From assembly GCA_027924645.1 (NCBI GenBank), contig BSBN01001252.1, positions 485,501 to 549,500 on the forward strand: a stretch of DNA of 64,000 nt. The letters are read 5' to 3'. Source of the DNA: Cunninghamia lanceolata. Its lineage: Eukaryota; Streptophyta; Pinopsida; Cupressales; Cupressaceae. Positions 1 through 10,374 of this stretch are shown one piece after another. Under the pieces are notes generated by a model that ran no database searches, was not told the DNA's origin, and saw only the letters and a program-made list of their open reading frames with translations. Positions within the stretch are counted from its first letter, which is position 1, and each line of letters starts with the position of its first letter. The position numbers and the translations under genes are program-made.

Positions 1-409
1 ATCAAACCCCAGATGGGCGAATCCTCCATGGTGTGCACTTAGGGCTTGGTGCTCCAAAATGATGAAGTCGCCCTCCTTGGGAAGTGGCGCTCAACCTAGG
101 GCAGAAACCTTAGTCAATCTCCGTCCAAATCCCTCCAAAATAGGCGCTCAAATCTGTTCCAAAGAATATGGCATGAAAGCTCAAGAATTCCTCAAAATCT
201 CTAAAGAAGTGCAAGTGTGAACTCCGTATGAATTCACCTCCAAGATGAGTTAGGTTTTCATCCAACCCACCAAATATTCGTAATGGTTTTCGTGCTTGGA
301 ATATGCTGAACTAAAAGTGCAGCCAAAGAGATAAACCTCCAAAATGAAAATGAATTGATTGAATGGTGAAGTGACCTCCAAATTGCCTTCTTTTATAGCC
401 ATCCCAACA

Positions 410-632
410 GACCTCATCAAGGCCGACCTCCCTCTAGCAATCTCTTTTTATTTTTGTTTTCTTTTCTCTTCCCTCTTGGCCGACCTCCCTTGGGCAATTA
501 TTTATTATATTTTAATTTCTTTTTCTTCTTCTCACATGGCTGACCTCTTCTCTATTTTATTTTATTTTATTATTTTCTTTTCTCTCTCTCCTAGGTCGCC
601 CACCTCTTGGGTAATTTTCTTTATTTATTTTT
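410..632. repeat. Degenerate tandem repeat in LTR of A
   Basis: About four units of roughly 60-70 bp, each starting with a variant of GGCCGACCTCCCT followed by a T-rich tract, in the element A LTR. The apparent ORF across it is Ser/Phe/Ile-rich low complexity and is not taken as a gene. Confidence 0.6.
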
Positions 633-747
633 AATTCATTGAGAGGCGTACAAAAATATGAGAAGTCATTTCTCATCTCAAATTGGCTCACTAAAATTGC
701 TTAAATATAGTATTTAACCAATTAGGTTATTCCCTAGCCCTTCTAGC

Positions 748-774
748 TTAGCCTATGGGAATAGAATAGGCTAA
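748..774. repeat. LTR palindrome TTAGCCTA/TAGGCTAA
   Basis: Inverted repeat close to the LTR U3 start. The same palindrome occurs at 6421-6450, 13418-13447, 26783-26813, 39973-40001, 57607-57637 and 58247-58280, always within about 80 bp of an LTR start. Confidence 0.65.
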
Positions 775-828
775 CTGACTCCGTTAGGTGATCACTCGGA
801 AAAAAGGGGACATTACAGTCCGCCCTTC

Positions 829-1455
829 TCAAAATTGCTTGACCTCAAGCAATTGCAAATCTGGATGCTGCAAAATCTGTTCACCTTCCCAAGTAGCATC
901 CTCAAGTGGCAAGTCTCTCCATTTAATCAAATACTCTTTGGTCACCTTGCTTCTCAACTTACGCTCCCTGACATCGAGTATAGCATCAGGAACAAGTACC
1001 AATTTTCCCTCCTCATCCAATGGTGGAAGCTTTGGAGAAGATGCAATGTGCAGCTCAATTGCTTTTTTGAGGCAAGATAAATGAAATACATTATGAATTC
1101 GGCTACTCTCCAACAACTCCAACTCATATGCAACCTCTCCAACTCTATTCTCATTCCTGTAAGGGCCGTAGAAGTGAGGCTTCAGCTTTCCTGCACCACT
1201 CCTCAATGTAGTCTATCTATACGGCTGCATGAGGAAGAAAACCGACTCACCAACCTCAAATGTCCTGTGCATGTCTTGGCTATCCTGCATCAACTCTCTC
1301 ACTTTGGGAGCTCTTCTGACCTCAAATGCTAAGTCTAGAAAAGACAAAGCCTCATACCCAAACAAGGCTCTGAAAGGTGACATGCCTATCGACATGTGAT
1401 AGATGGTATTGTAACGATGCTCTCCTAAATACAACCACCTGATCCAAGCCTTCTG
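829..1455 (-). pseudogene. Chromoviral integrase C-terminus and chromodomain
   Basis: Within the fused frame, 1455-1213 reads AWIRWLYLGEHRYNT through FEVGESVFFLMQPYR, the C-terminal part of a Ty3/gypsy integrase. The frame then continues past a TAG, probably from CAG in QTTL, into GAGKLKPHFYGPYR and a chromodomain ending LQLLEVKQF. The integrase zinc finger and DDE core are absent, so it cannot catalyse integration. The closest partner in this window is element E's integrase tail (38820-39319 and 50385-50591). Confidence 0.85.
833..854 (-). other. Pre-PPT hairpin of element A
   Basis: Perfect 9-bp stem AATTGCTTG/CAAGCAATT with a 4-nt loop, about 16 bp from the LTR. It overlaps the last codons of the chromodomain ORF. 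The same hairpin precedes the 3' LTR of C, E, N2 and N3. Confidence 0.7.
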
Positions 1456-1458
1456 CTG

Positions 1459-1575
1459 CTCCACTCTGATACAACTGTCATCCAACCAAACATTGTGAAG
1501 CAACCCACCAAGTTTCTGTTGTTCCACTCTGATACAAATGTCATTCAACAATTCATTGTGAAGCAATTCACTAAT
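1459..1575. repeat. Two-copy tandem repeat at the fusion point
   Basis: A unit of about 55-60 bp encoding (W)LDDSCIRVEQQK and (L)LNDICIRVEQQK on the minus strand, present twice. It sits exactly where the non-autonomous ORF meets the integrase tail; a chromoviral GQQKAW is expected there. Confidence 0.6.
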
Positions 1576-3329
1576 CATACAAATCCCTGGATCCCAAATT
1601 ATTGCATCATCATACAAACTGAAAATGAAAGGATAAGTGTCTCTTACCAAGTCACCATCACAAGCTATCCATCTAAATCTGAATTGTTTCATATGGACTT
1701 GAAAGGTGTTCATCATGTGTGCATAACAAAACATGCATATCCTCTCTAGATTGCTGGTACAAATCAGGATTGCACTAGTAAGACTAAAAATCAGATCCAT
1801 AATCATCCTGGGAATGCTTCCGCTGTCATAAACTGATAGGATCTCATAACCATTCAACCTCCAAATGCTATAGTGACAATCCCATGCACACAAATCCATG
1901 CAATCAGTTGCAATCATGAATGTAAAGTCTGAAAATTTTATGATCAGCATTATAAAACAACCACTAAACATCAATGTGTAAGGTGGAAACCATTGAACCA
2001 AATCTGAAATTTCTTCCACAACTTGCTGCATACTGACATTTTGCCCATTCATCAATCTTAAAGTATGAGATACTTGATCATTGGTTACTAATGGATGAAG
2101 AACAGCTGGTTCAAGGTTGGAACCTATCAAGGTTTCATTTGATAACCATCTCAAAGGTGTAATGCCAATGACAAACCACACATTGTCAAACTGTAGTATC
2201 TTCCTTAAAGACAATCCCTTAGTTTCCATAATCAGCTCTCTAATCAGATGTATCCCATGCAAACTCAACATTCTATCTAGAGCCATGGTATCAAAATCTG
2301 TGCATACCTTGTGTCCTTCCGATGTAATCACCAGTAGTGACGGTCACATGAAGCAAAGAATAGCAAACCCACTATGGAATGTCATACCTTGTATGTATCT
2401 TGGATCCACAAACACTCTCTCATGCTTAGCCATAAAATATTGGAGATCAACAAGATAATACCTCTTACCAATAACATCCACATGGAACACTTCTATCACC
2501 TTATGATTATCAAAATCATGTGAAGATAATGGACTGCTGTTCATAACATTTTCTTCATACCTTTTGATGGTGTCATCATAGATCTCATGCACATCTTTTT
2601 CACTTTCTGGATACTCATCATTATTGGCTGATCCAAAAGTTGTATCATGCTGAAATCTGCATACATCACCTATTATAGCACCTATCCCATAGCTGAAAAC
2701 TGCACCTTGATGTACAAATTGCTCCTCCAAACTCAACATGTCACACTCTTGATGTACTTCCCCATCATTATCAACATATTGAATCTCTTTGGTATGAGGA
2801 ATGCTGGAATCATTATGCAATACTTCAACCTTATGGATTTCAGCAATGCTCTCAACTATTTGCCTAATCTCCATAATCTTTGTAGTAGATTCTTGTTCCA
2901 TAGGTTTGGCTGCCATAGATGAATGATATTCTAATTTGTATGATGAAAAGTGAGCCAAGCTTAGCTCTAAGCAAAGCTCATCAACCTGATTTTCTGATTC
3001 TTGAAGGGCCATTTGAATACTCTTCAAGGAATCCTTAGTAGTCTTAATCTCAAGGGTAAGCTTGTCAACTTCTTTTTCTTTTCCTCTCAATGCATCAGAA
3101 TATATTTTAGCAAGCTTGAAGAGATGATCTGTATCTGAAAGCAGATGCGAGTAGTTTGATTTCATTGCCACCAAAGCTTCTTTGAGTACCTACAAATCTG
3201 CAAGAGAAAGTTCTCCTTCAACTCCTCTTTGTCTCCTCTCAAGTTGAGCCTTCCAAAAATGATTTTCAAGCATCTTGTGAGTGTTATCAAAATGTGTTAA
3301 GGCTGCAGTAATCATATCTTCATTGACCC

Positions 3330-4058
3330 TCAATTGGTTCTGCAAATGATGTGACTCATGGGGCCTATGATTAAGATCATCTTCATATAATGAATTTTTT
3401 GATTTGTCTTCAAAATCATGCCGTCCAAATCAGCTACCTCCAAGACATCCTCTTCACATAATTCATGCTTTGAAGCTAGGACAACATTATGCTCAATCAA
3501 AGAATCATCATCATAATGGTATGGTGTCAAAACACAAGTAGACTCATTGAGTTCTCCCTGAATGCTTGTGTTCTTCATCAAATCTGAATCAAATGATTTT
3601 GAATTACGAAGAACTTCCTTCTCCACACATTCTTCAACATACTCTTCTTCAACTGATGTATACTTGTCATTATTTGCTGGTCCACAAGGTGTATGCACAA
3701 CTTCCCCTTCCTTAACCATAAATTGAGGCGTCAAATCTTGCCATGTTAAAGGTCTTTCATCAAAGTAACTTTGTTCATCACATAATAAATTTCTAGTATT
3801 GCCTTCGTATGTATGAACAATATCACTTTCAAAGTCACCCAACTCACAAATTGATTCCTTGCAACTATTATCTAGAGATGGTGAGACAATGCTATGCTCA
3901 AGTGATGGATCATCAATAGAATTCATACCTTCATACGGCTGATTAATAACTGCTGATTTGGCAAACTCCATATCAACATACCCTTCAACCTCATTGTTGT
4001 CATGAAGACTCATGTACTCCTCACATGTGGATGCATGAAGTGATTCTTCTTTGTCCAT
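3330..4058 (-). pseudogene. Acidic ORF of element A (non-autonomous family)
   Basis: A 242-codon acidic ORF opening MDKEESLHASTCEEYMSLHD. The same opening occurs in element C (KEDSLNAFTSKEYMEL, about 16600), so it belongs to a shared non-autonomous family. It has no recognised domain, signal peptide or membrane segment. It is rich in Asp, Glu and Ser with short repeats of acidic and hydrophobic residues. It probably once ran into the coiled-coil ORF at 3174, which is now in another frame. Function unknown. Confidence 0.5.
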
Positions 4059-4120
4059 ATCATCACCCTGCGATTCATCTTCTTTATTGTTTCCAAATGT
4101 ATGACTAGGTGTCTGTTGAC

Positions 4121-5379
4121 CTATTTTCTCCTTCCCAGAGTCAAATAGCCCAGTTTTAAAAATGTTGAAAATCTTGTTGAAATTGGTTAAGTGCTTAATG
4201 TTCTTCAGGTTTGAGGTGTTTTACTTAAAGTTCGCCAATGGGCGAAATCGCCGACTGAAGGGAAGGGTTTCTTTAAAGAAAACTAAGACAAAGGCAAAGA
4301 CACAAGGTTGCCTTTATCAGCAAATGTTTAGTTTGGCGAACCATAAGTTCACTGATCGACGAAATCGCCAACTAAGAAAAGAAGAAGGTGACAAGGTAAA
4401 GAGAACAAAGGCAAGGAAGGAAAGAAAGAAAAAGAGAAAGCAAAGACAAAGATGTCTTTTGAATCATATGCATGTTTAAATTAAAATTCCATAATTGAAA
4501 TGCATATAAGAGAGGAAGTAAGTGCACTTAAAACATGGATATCTATAGGGGACAAAACAAGTGAACCTAAAGCATGTGCATGTATATGTCACCTGTGTAT
4601 ATCCATAATTATCAATAAAAAATCCTTGGTCGAGTTGGTGAGAAGTTGGAAATTAATGGGAAATCGTACCCGTTTAACAAATGTGAATATGTTGTTAAAT
4701 GAAACCCACAACTATCCTTGTATAAATTACTGCAAAATGATTTTTGATATGTGTGTGTGGATATTAATCCCTGTTAAATATATTATGTAAAAATTATGCC
4801 AAAAGTATTGGGGGCAACCATATTGGCAAATTGCTGGTTCTGCTACTACCCATCAGACTGGCTAACACCACCTCTAAAGTGGCCTCTTGCTCCTTGGAAT
4901 TCAAATTGTCTTAACTTAATGCCCTTGTTACAAGACACCTTTGTGATCTCATAGCTATCTTCTTTGTACATCACCTTCATCCTGAAAGCGTATCTTCTAT
5001 TTTTGTTATTATATTTTTAGCATACTAGTCAGGACTTCTTTACCACTCACGATTATTCATAAATCAAATTTGCTTCTGGTATAAAATGTGCCGAGGACAG
5101 TAAATTAAGTTTATCATGGTAAGGTAGCATCACATATCATCAATATTTTATCTGTTTTCTCCTGTTTGACCTCCAAATGACATGGAGATAAGTCTATTGG
5201 AGTGTGATATTATTTTATTGCTAATGGATTGTAGTAATTCTCGTAAAGAATTATTGCCCAATTATTGTTATTTATTATTGTTTTGTTGTGAATGTTTGGC
5301 CTTTATTGGAAAATCTACTAGTCATAAACATCCATTAAGTCATCTTCATGTGTCTTCTTTATGTAGATTGTATATGCAG
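4121..5379. other. No gene recognised; AT-rich, possibly intronic
   Basis: AT-rich single-copy-like sequence. Two short degenerate repeats around 4230-4260 and 4335-4375 share the string CGAAATCGCC. The Lys/Arg-rich ORF at 4162-4479 is compositional noise. If the WD40 exon at 5380 is real, this is its upstream intron. Confidence 0.4.
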
Positions 5380-5456
5380 GAAGTAAAAATGGTAATGTTT
5401 ATGCTTGGGACATTCGTGGAGGAAGAACATCCACAGCTTTTCTATCTCATAAGGAG
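5380..5456 (+). CDS. WD40-repeat exon of a host gene
   Basis: A 77-bp segment reads (G)SKNGNVYAWDIRGGRTSTAF followed by LSHKE, a canonical WD40 blade: Gly-Asn-Val-Tyr strand, WDIR in the Trp-Asp position, then a His for the next repeat. It is flanked by a splice acceptor (pyrimidine-rich stretch, TGCAG at 5375-5379) and a donor (GTATGA at 5457). The exon starts in phase 2 and ends in phase 0. It does not resemble transposon protein and is not repeated elsewhere in the window. The candidate next exon is 19976-20041. The specific gene was not identified; WD40 proteins act as interaction scaffolds. No earlier exon was found. Confidence 0.6.
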
Positions 5457-6378
5457 GTATGAAACTAAGGAAGGATCTTTCTAACCGAAAACATTGTTTT
5501 TTGTCTTTTCATATTACTTTGTAATGTAGGCATGGTATACACTTTATGGTATTAGAAGCAGCTCAAGTGAGAATTTGAGGTCTAACAAATGCATGGTCTT
5601 GTGGAATATCACAACATTTTGTGGATGCTTCCTTGTCTATGGTGTTCTATATATTTAATTACTTCATTCGTAATATAGGGGTTCATACGAATGATCAGTT
5701 TTATCACAGTAAAGATTGGAAAATACTTTTTTTTTTTGGAAATTGCAATTGTTGGAGGGATAAATAAGTACTCTACATTTATTAAGATAATTATTGATGC
5801 AGTTTATTTAAATCATGAAGGACAGTTTTTATTGTAATGCATTTCTATTTCTTTCATTGATATTTCTCCTAAGGCTGAGTTATGATGTTTATTTGTGGGC
5901 TTATGGAAATCAATACATCTGTTAAAATGTTTGCATACTAAGGAAAAGTAATATTAGAACTGAATATGCTACAGATTATATGGTGAAAAAGTAATGGCCC
6001 AGTGAAGATTAAGTAATGACTTCTTGCATCTTTTTGAGTTATGTGTTTAGTGTAGTTCCAAATAACGTCCATCTCTGCAAGGCATTACACTAAGAATATA
6101 ACTCAGTGAAATCTCTGTTGCTGGTTTGTGTTCGGATTTGATGTTCAGGTTTGGCAGTTTGCCAATTATAAATTAAAGATATATAAATAATTAATAAATA
6201 TCTATCAATTTAATATTATTGTTATGTTATAGAAATATATAATGAACTAATTAATATATATAATTTTATAAAAGTGTATATTTATTAAATTGATTAATAT
6301 ACTAAGTTACCATTCTGCCTGTTCAAGGGCCATCAAAAAATTATTCTCTCTCAAGAAAGACAACAACCTAATGAATTC
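5457..6378. other. Putative intron, no gene
   Basis: AT-rich, with a T-homopolymer near 5729 and A/T-rich simple sequence at 6170-6300. Nothing coding is seen. It continues across S1 at 7813. Confidence 0.45.
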
Positions 6379-7807
6379 TGTAATGTCCCCCATTTAGCCC
6401 AGTTGGTCAGTTAATGAGAATTAGCCTATCACTCGGTTCCCGTAGGCTAATGGTATTGGTTAGGGAGCCAGATGGGACCAATTCACTAGGACTTACTATT
6501 TATAGTAAGTCAGGTTGGGGCAGTGTGGATCGACTTGCTATTTATAGCTCTGTAGAGTCAAGGGGCGTAGCACGAGATTTATGGTTTCGAGATGCCCGGA
6601 GCATTATTCATCGAAATATAAGTTAAATTAAAGATTTAACTTATAATATTTATAAGGGGTAAAGTGACTTTAAGTTATTATCTGACTTAACTTTTTGTTG
6701 CAAGTTATAGCTCAAAGTTATATTTCTAGGGGATGGGCGCCCTCATGGAGATATAAGGGACTTAAATAAGTCATGAAATAAATAATATAATATTCGCCTT
6801 TCTTGGGCATTGAGTTGAGTAGAAATAAAAGACTAAGTGTGAGCTCATTTTGATGATTCTACACTCACTTGGAAAATAGATTGTCGTGCAATTCTTGGAG
6901 CTTCGGAGCTTTGATGGTTTGAACCAGACTTTGCTGAGACATAAACCTCTTCAAAGTCCCCTTCTTCGTGTGTGAAAGACCACATCAGGAAGGATTCTTG
7001 GAAGCCTCACACAGGGGTTTCATTTGTGCTTCAGTTGGAGTCATTTTGAGGAAGATTTGAGCTTGGAAGAACATATTTCATGGAGTTTTCTTGTTGCAGC
7101 TGATGACAGAGTTATGGAGGACAGATTTGTGTATTTTGCTTGAGCTTTAGTGCTGATACAATGTTCCCAAGGCAGGTCGTACTCCTCTATACAGGCCGTA
7201 CTTCCTCTAGAGGATCGTACTTTCCTTGTTTGCAGCTTTTTTGGGGTTTGAAATCAGTTTGAAGGCGTTGTTGGATTGTGGAGGTACCTATTCGCTGGAG
7301 CAGACATATCAGACTATATTGGCGGTGGTTTTTGATAGCATTCCTTGCTGTTATAGTCATATCAAGGGCAGTACTATGCTGATAGTGGACGTGGGCATTG
7401 TGTGAGGTGAAAACACCTATCTTGGAGGCTTACTATCATCCTAAGGTGGTCGCCTAGTCCTAGTTAGCATTCAAATTTAGTTGCAGTTGAGACTCTTGGA
7501 GATATTGGTGTTGTCTATGCCTTTTGTGCTCCATTGTTGCTGGTCTGGGCACAACGGAAATATGAAGTTGTAAATTGGCAAATGGGTATGTACTTGTAAT
7601 TCATATTTTGGCATAATACAATCTGGGTCTTCGATATTTTGTCTATATATGCTTTAGATTTTTTGGGTTTTGTTTATATGCACTATATTCTATGCTTTCA
7701 TTGCAAAAACCATACATGCAAAACATATACATAAAACCCTAAACCAAACAGCATTCAGAAAAAGCAAAAAACTTGGCACAGAAAACCCTATCCAACAGTG
7801 TGTTACA
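6379..7807 (+). mobile_element. Solo LTR S1
   Basis: Starts TGTAATGTCCCC, ends TGTTACA, and is flanked by the exact 5-bp target duplication AATTC (6374-6378 and 7808-7812). At 1429 bp it is the size of the E and B LTRs, with no internal region attached. It carries both U3 palindromes (6421-6450 and 6491-6510). A solo LTR forms by recombination between the two LTRs of one element. Confidence 0.85.
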
Positions 7808-7812
7808 AATTC

Positions 7813-8648
7813 TCTCACCAGCTGTGTAAAATCCCTTACCCAGATTTTAACTCAAACTTGCATTATTTCTGATTTTTGCTAAGTTGGCATTTCGTCAAAC
7901 ACTTTGCAGATTGCTAACCACCGATTATTATGCATACTATGATATGGAACAACTTGTTAAGATTTTAGATCACAAATCATTCACGAATTCATCACAAAAT
8001 ACAAAGATGATTAAGAGGCATTTTGTCAAACAGTTTGCTGTCTTTGTTATAGCTGATAAACAAGTATCATAAACAATGCAATCTGCTGCTATAAATCAGA
8101 AGCACAAAGATATTGATACTCAAGGGTTCTAACATCCAAGATGCCCAAAAATACATAGAAATGGAGAATGTTCAATCTTTGCAATAGCTGATATGACTTC
8201 ACTAAGTGCTGCTACAGCAAGAAACACCTTCAATGATAAGCGGCTAGCTCTCCAAACACCACAAAACTCCAACTAGAGGTTGTGCCTCATTCCCTAAACC
8301 TCCACGCACCTCAAAAGAGTGAACTTCAAGGGAAATTGTCACAAATTTCAGAATCCTTTAATTGGTGTTCCAACATCTCCTCCTTAGTTGGCGCCACCAA
8401 GATTACTCCCCAAAATGCAATAGATATAATAGCAACTTCACATAAAGAGCTGCGGCTGGAATAGGATTAGAGCTGTGACTTCATAGAGTCTATTTCTCAT
8501 ACTCAAACAATGTTAAAAACTCATCTTATTCAGTGCTGGAAACGTCTCATCCTAGGTAGGGTTTGAAACCCTGAATCTTTAAAATATATTTGTTATTTGC
8601 TTGCAAATCTACGAATATGCAACCTCGCTCAAACACCTGCAAATTTGA
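7813..8648. other. No gene; degraded LTR-like sequence
   Basis: Diffuse resemblance (CTCCAAACACC-type text, 'aaaccct' strings) to minus-strand LTR leader sequence elsewhere, but no ends, target duplication or coding frame could be supported. Element B's missing 3' LTR would be expected here. Confidence 0.35.
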
Positions 8649-8727
8649 TCAATCTGTGCACCTGTGAATCTTGAGTAGATTCACCTCTTGATTGACTAGG
8701 AAAGATCTTCCACTTTTGAAATCAATA

Positions 8728-9798
8728 TTAGACATACCTATGAATCTTGAGTAGATACTCCATGCCCAACCAATAGACATACCTCCACACACTCCCAAGC
8801 CACTGTATAGTTGGTGTAGACCAAGGAAAATCCGGAAGTGCCATATGAATCCAACTAGGGCAGTCACTAAACCATGATGAATCTATGAATATGAAGTCAC
8901 CAATCAACAAATAAATCGCTGTCATGCCATGAGGAATAGGTGACAAACCCAAATGTGTAGTGTAGATGTCATCAATACTCACCAAAGATAACTCTTGAGT
9001 GGCTGATCCACTATATGTGTCATCAATAAAATCAACATCCTCATGAATGAATTGATCAACAACAACTGCAATTTCAAAACTAGAAGACCTTTGCTTATCA
9101 TCATCCATGGAGTGGTGAGTGTCACGAGCTTGTTGAACATGAAGCTTCGCTTGTTGTGTTGTCAACTTAGCTTTTGCTGCCTTGTCAAGCCATCCTTCAA
9201 ACATTTCTTGGGACTGTTTTATCTCAATTGCTCCAAATTGTCTAAAATCAGTCCCATAATGTGATGCATCATATAAATTGCCATGACCAATGCATGTATC
9301 TTGTGTACCAATCAAAGTAGAATCAATATCATTCGTTTCCCAATGATTAGCAGCTACAATATCATGAGAAAGTGAGGATATACCACTACTGTTTAAAATC
9401 AGAAAACTAGGACTGAATCTTTCCCTTTTATCCATGCTTCTCAAGTCATCCATGTTAGCGCAAATGAACATACTCTTAGCTGTCCCATCCTTTGTCTCAT
9501 TCTTTAGTGCCTTAAGCACAATATGTTTACCCATTTGAGTAAACTCTAACACCATCTTGTTGAAGTCTTGGACAAACCTCCCAAGAGATTTCAACCATTG
9601 AATACCTAACACCACGTCATTCTCCTTAATGTTGATAATATCAACTACAAACTTAGGATTAGAGAAATCCTGCTTCTCATCATGTATGCAGTGGTGTATG
9701 TTACGAGTTTCTTTGGATTGATTTATTGCTGTTGTTCTAAAGTAAACAAATTCAGTCCTCTTGGAAGAAACAACATCAAAATAGCCATGCTTAACCAA
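8728..9798 (-). pseudogene. Protease remnant plus KAK module (element B)
   Basis: Frame of 356 codons. Early part: DVVLGIQWLKSLGRFVQDF (about 9630-9570), the conserved C-terminal segment of Ty3/gypsy retropepsins. The catalytic D-S/T-G lies upstream and is lost. Then comes a family-specific stretch, QEMFEGWLDKAAKAKL near 9200, which matches the module in B (10.85 kb), C (16.2 kb) and N2 (47.9 kb). It ends with YSGSATQEL and a hydrophobic tail. The corresponding stretch in N2 directly follows its intact protease, supporting gag-PR-module order. No RT follows. Non-functional. Confidence 0.65.
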
Positions 9799-10119
9799 TG
9801 CATCATGTAAGCTATCATTTGGAAGCTCATTGTTACCAATTACTCCATGAATAGGGGTTGCAAGTTCATGTAAATGAAAAAGTATAACGCTGCTGTCCCC
9901 AACTAGAGATTTAGGACTGATTGTATCTTTTCTTTCATTACCCTAGAAATCTTCAATGCAAGAGCACACTTTCATACACTTTGCAACCCAATCTTGTAGC
10001 ATATCAAATCTTGAAGTTATGACATCCTTATACTCAATCAAAGTATCAACACCATAAGGGTGAGGAATCAACATACAATTTGATTCATGTTCTTTTCCCA
10101 CTATTGTTATAAATTCAGA

Positions 10120-10374
10120 TTATTGGCAAGTAGAAGTTCCCACCATCACCTTATGCTTATCGATCTTTTCATGAATGTCTACCATGCTACATTTCTTGTC
10201 ACCACCATCTAGCTTGGATTGATGCTCATGTGATGTCAAAAGATTGCTGTTCCATTTTCTAATCCATACCATCACCTCCATAATTGATATGTTTTCCCTT
10301 ACTAGCAAACTCCAAAGTGTAGTATGCAAGACAAACCAAACATTATCAAAATGCAAGATCTTCTTAGTAAGCAA
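10120..10374 (-). pseudogene. FDNVWFV segment of element B
   Basis: Short frame MLTKKILHFDNVWFVLHTTL. It matches LRKILQFDNVWFVIG in element A (about 2190). It is in a different frame from the large ORF that ends at 10302, so a frameshift separates them. Unknown function; family-specific. Confidence 0.5.

Larger units (their letters stand above)
1..817 (-). repeat. 3' LTR of element A (partial)
   Basis: In the plus reading it ends GGGGACATTACA at 817, the reverse complement of the TGTAATGTCCCC start shared by most LTRs here. It directly follows the chromodomain ORF, hairpin and purine tract of element A. It contains the U3 palindrome TTAGCCTA/TAGGCTAA (748-774). The left end lies outside the window. 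Confidence 0.8.
829..3174 (-). pseudogene. Fused coiled-coil / WDPGI / integrase-tail / chromodomain ORF
   Basis: One reading frame from 3174 to 829 with in-frame stops only at about 2344 (TGA) and 1213 (TAG). Order of parts: a coiled-coil stretch (GKEKEVDKLTLEIKTTKDSL, about 3080-3010) closely like N3's; FDNVWFV near 2185; a YDSGSIPRM motif near 1820; IWDPGI near 1595; a short tandem repeat; then, in frame, the integrase C-terminal region (MSIGMSPFRALFGYEAL, about 1385) and a chromodomain (829-1206; WRDLPLEDATWEGEQIL). Chromodomains target chromoviral integration to chromatin. The join of an RT-less non-autonomous ORF to a chromoviral integrase tail is inferred to be a recombination or template switch. 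Non-functional. Confidence 0.75.
1..4120 (-). mobile_element. Element A: truncated Ty3/gypsy-related retroelement
   Basis: Minus-strand retroelement that enters from beyond the left edge. Seen, in its own 5'->3' order: ORF remnants (4058-3330), a long broken frame (3174-829), a 9-bp-stem hairpin and purine tract, and a 3' LTR (817-1). Its 5' LTR, primer site and gag start are absent; similarity to the other elements fades at about 4.1 kb, where unrelated AT-rich DNA begins. It has no reverse transcriptase, yet it does have the integrase C-terminal tail and chromodomain. It looks like a hybrid between a non-autonomous element and a chromovirus. The right boundary is approximate. Confidence 0.7.

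Noticed and set aside
4162..4479. Lys/Arg-rich 105-codon ORF
   Set aside because: Purely compositional (KKRKQRQR-type), no homologous copy and no domain; lies in non-coding AT-rich DNA.
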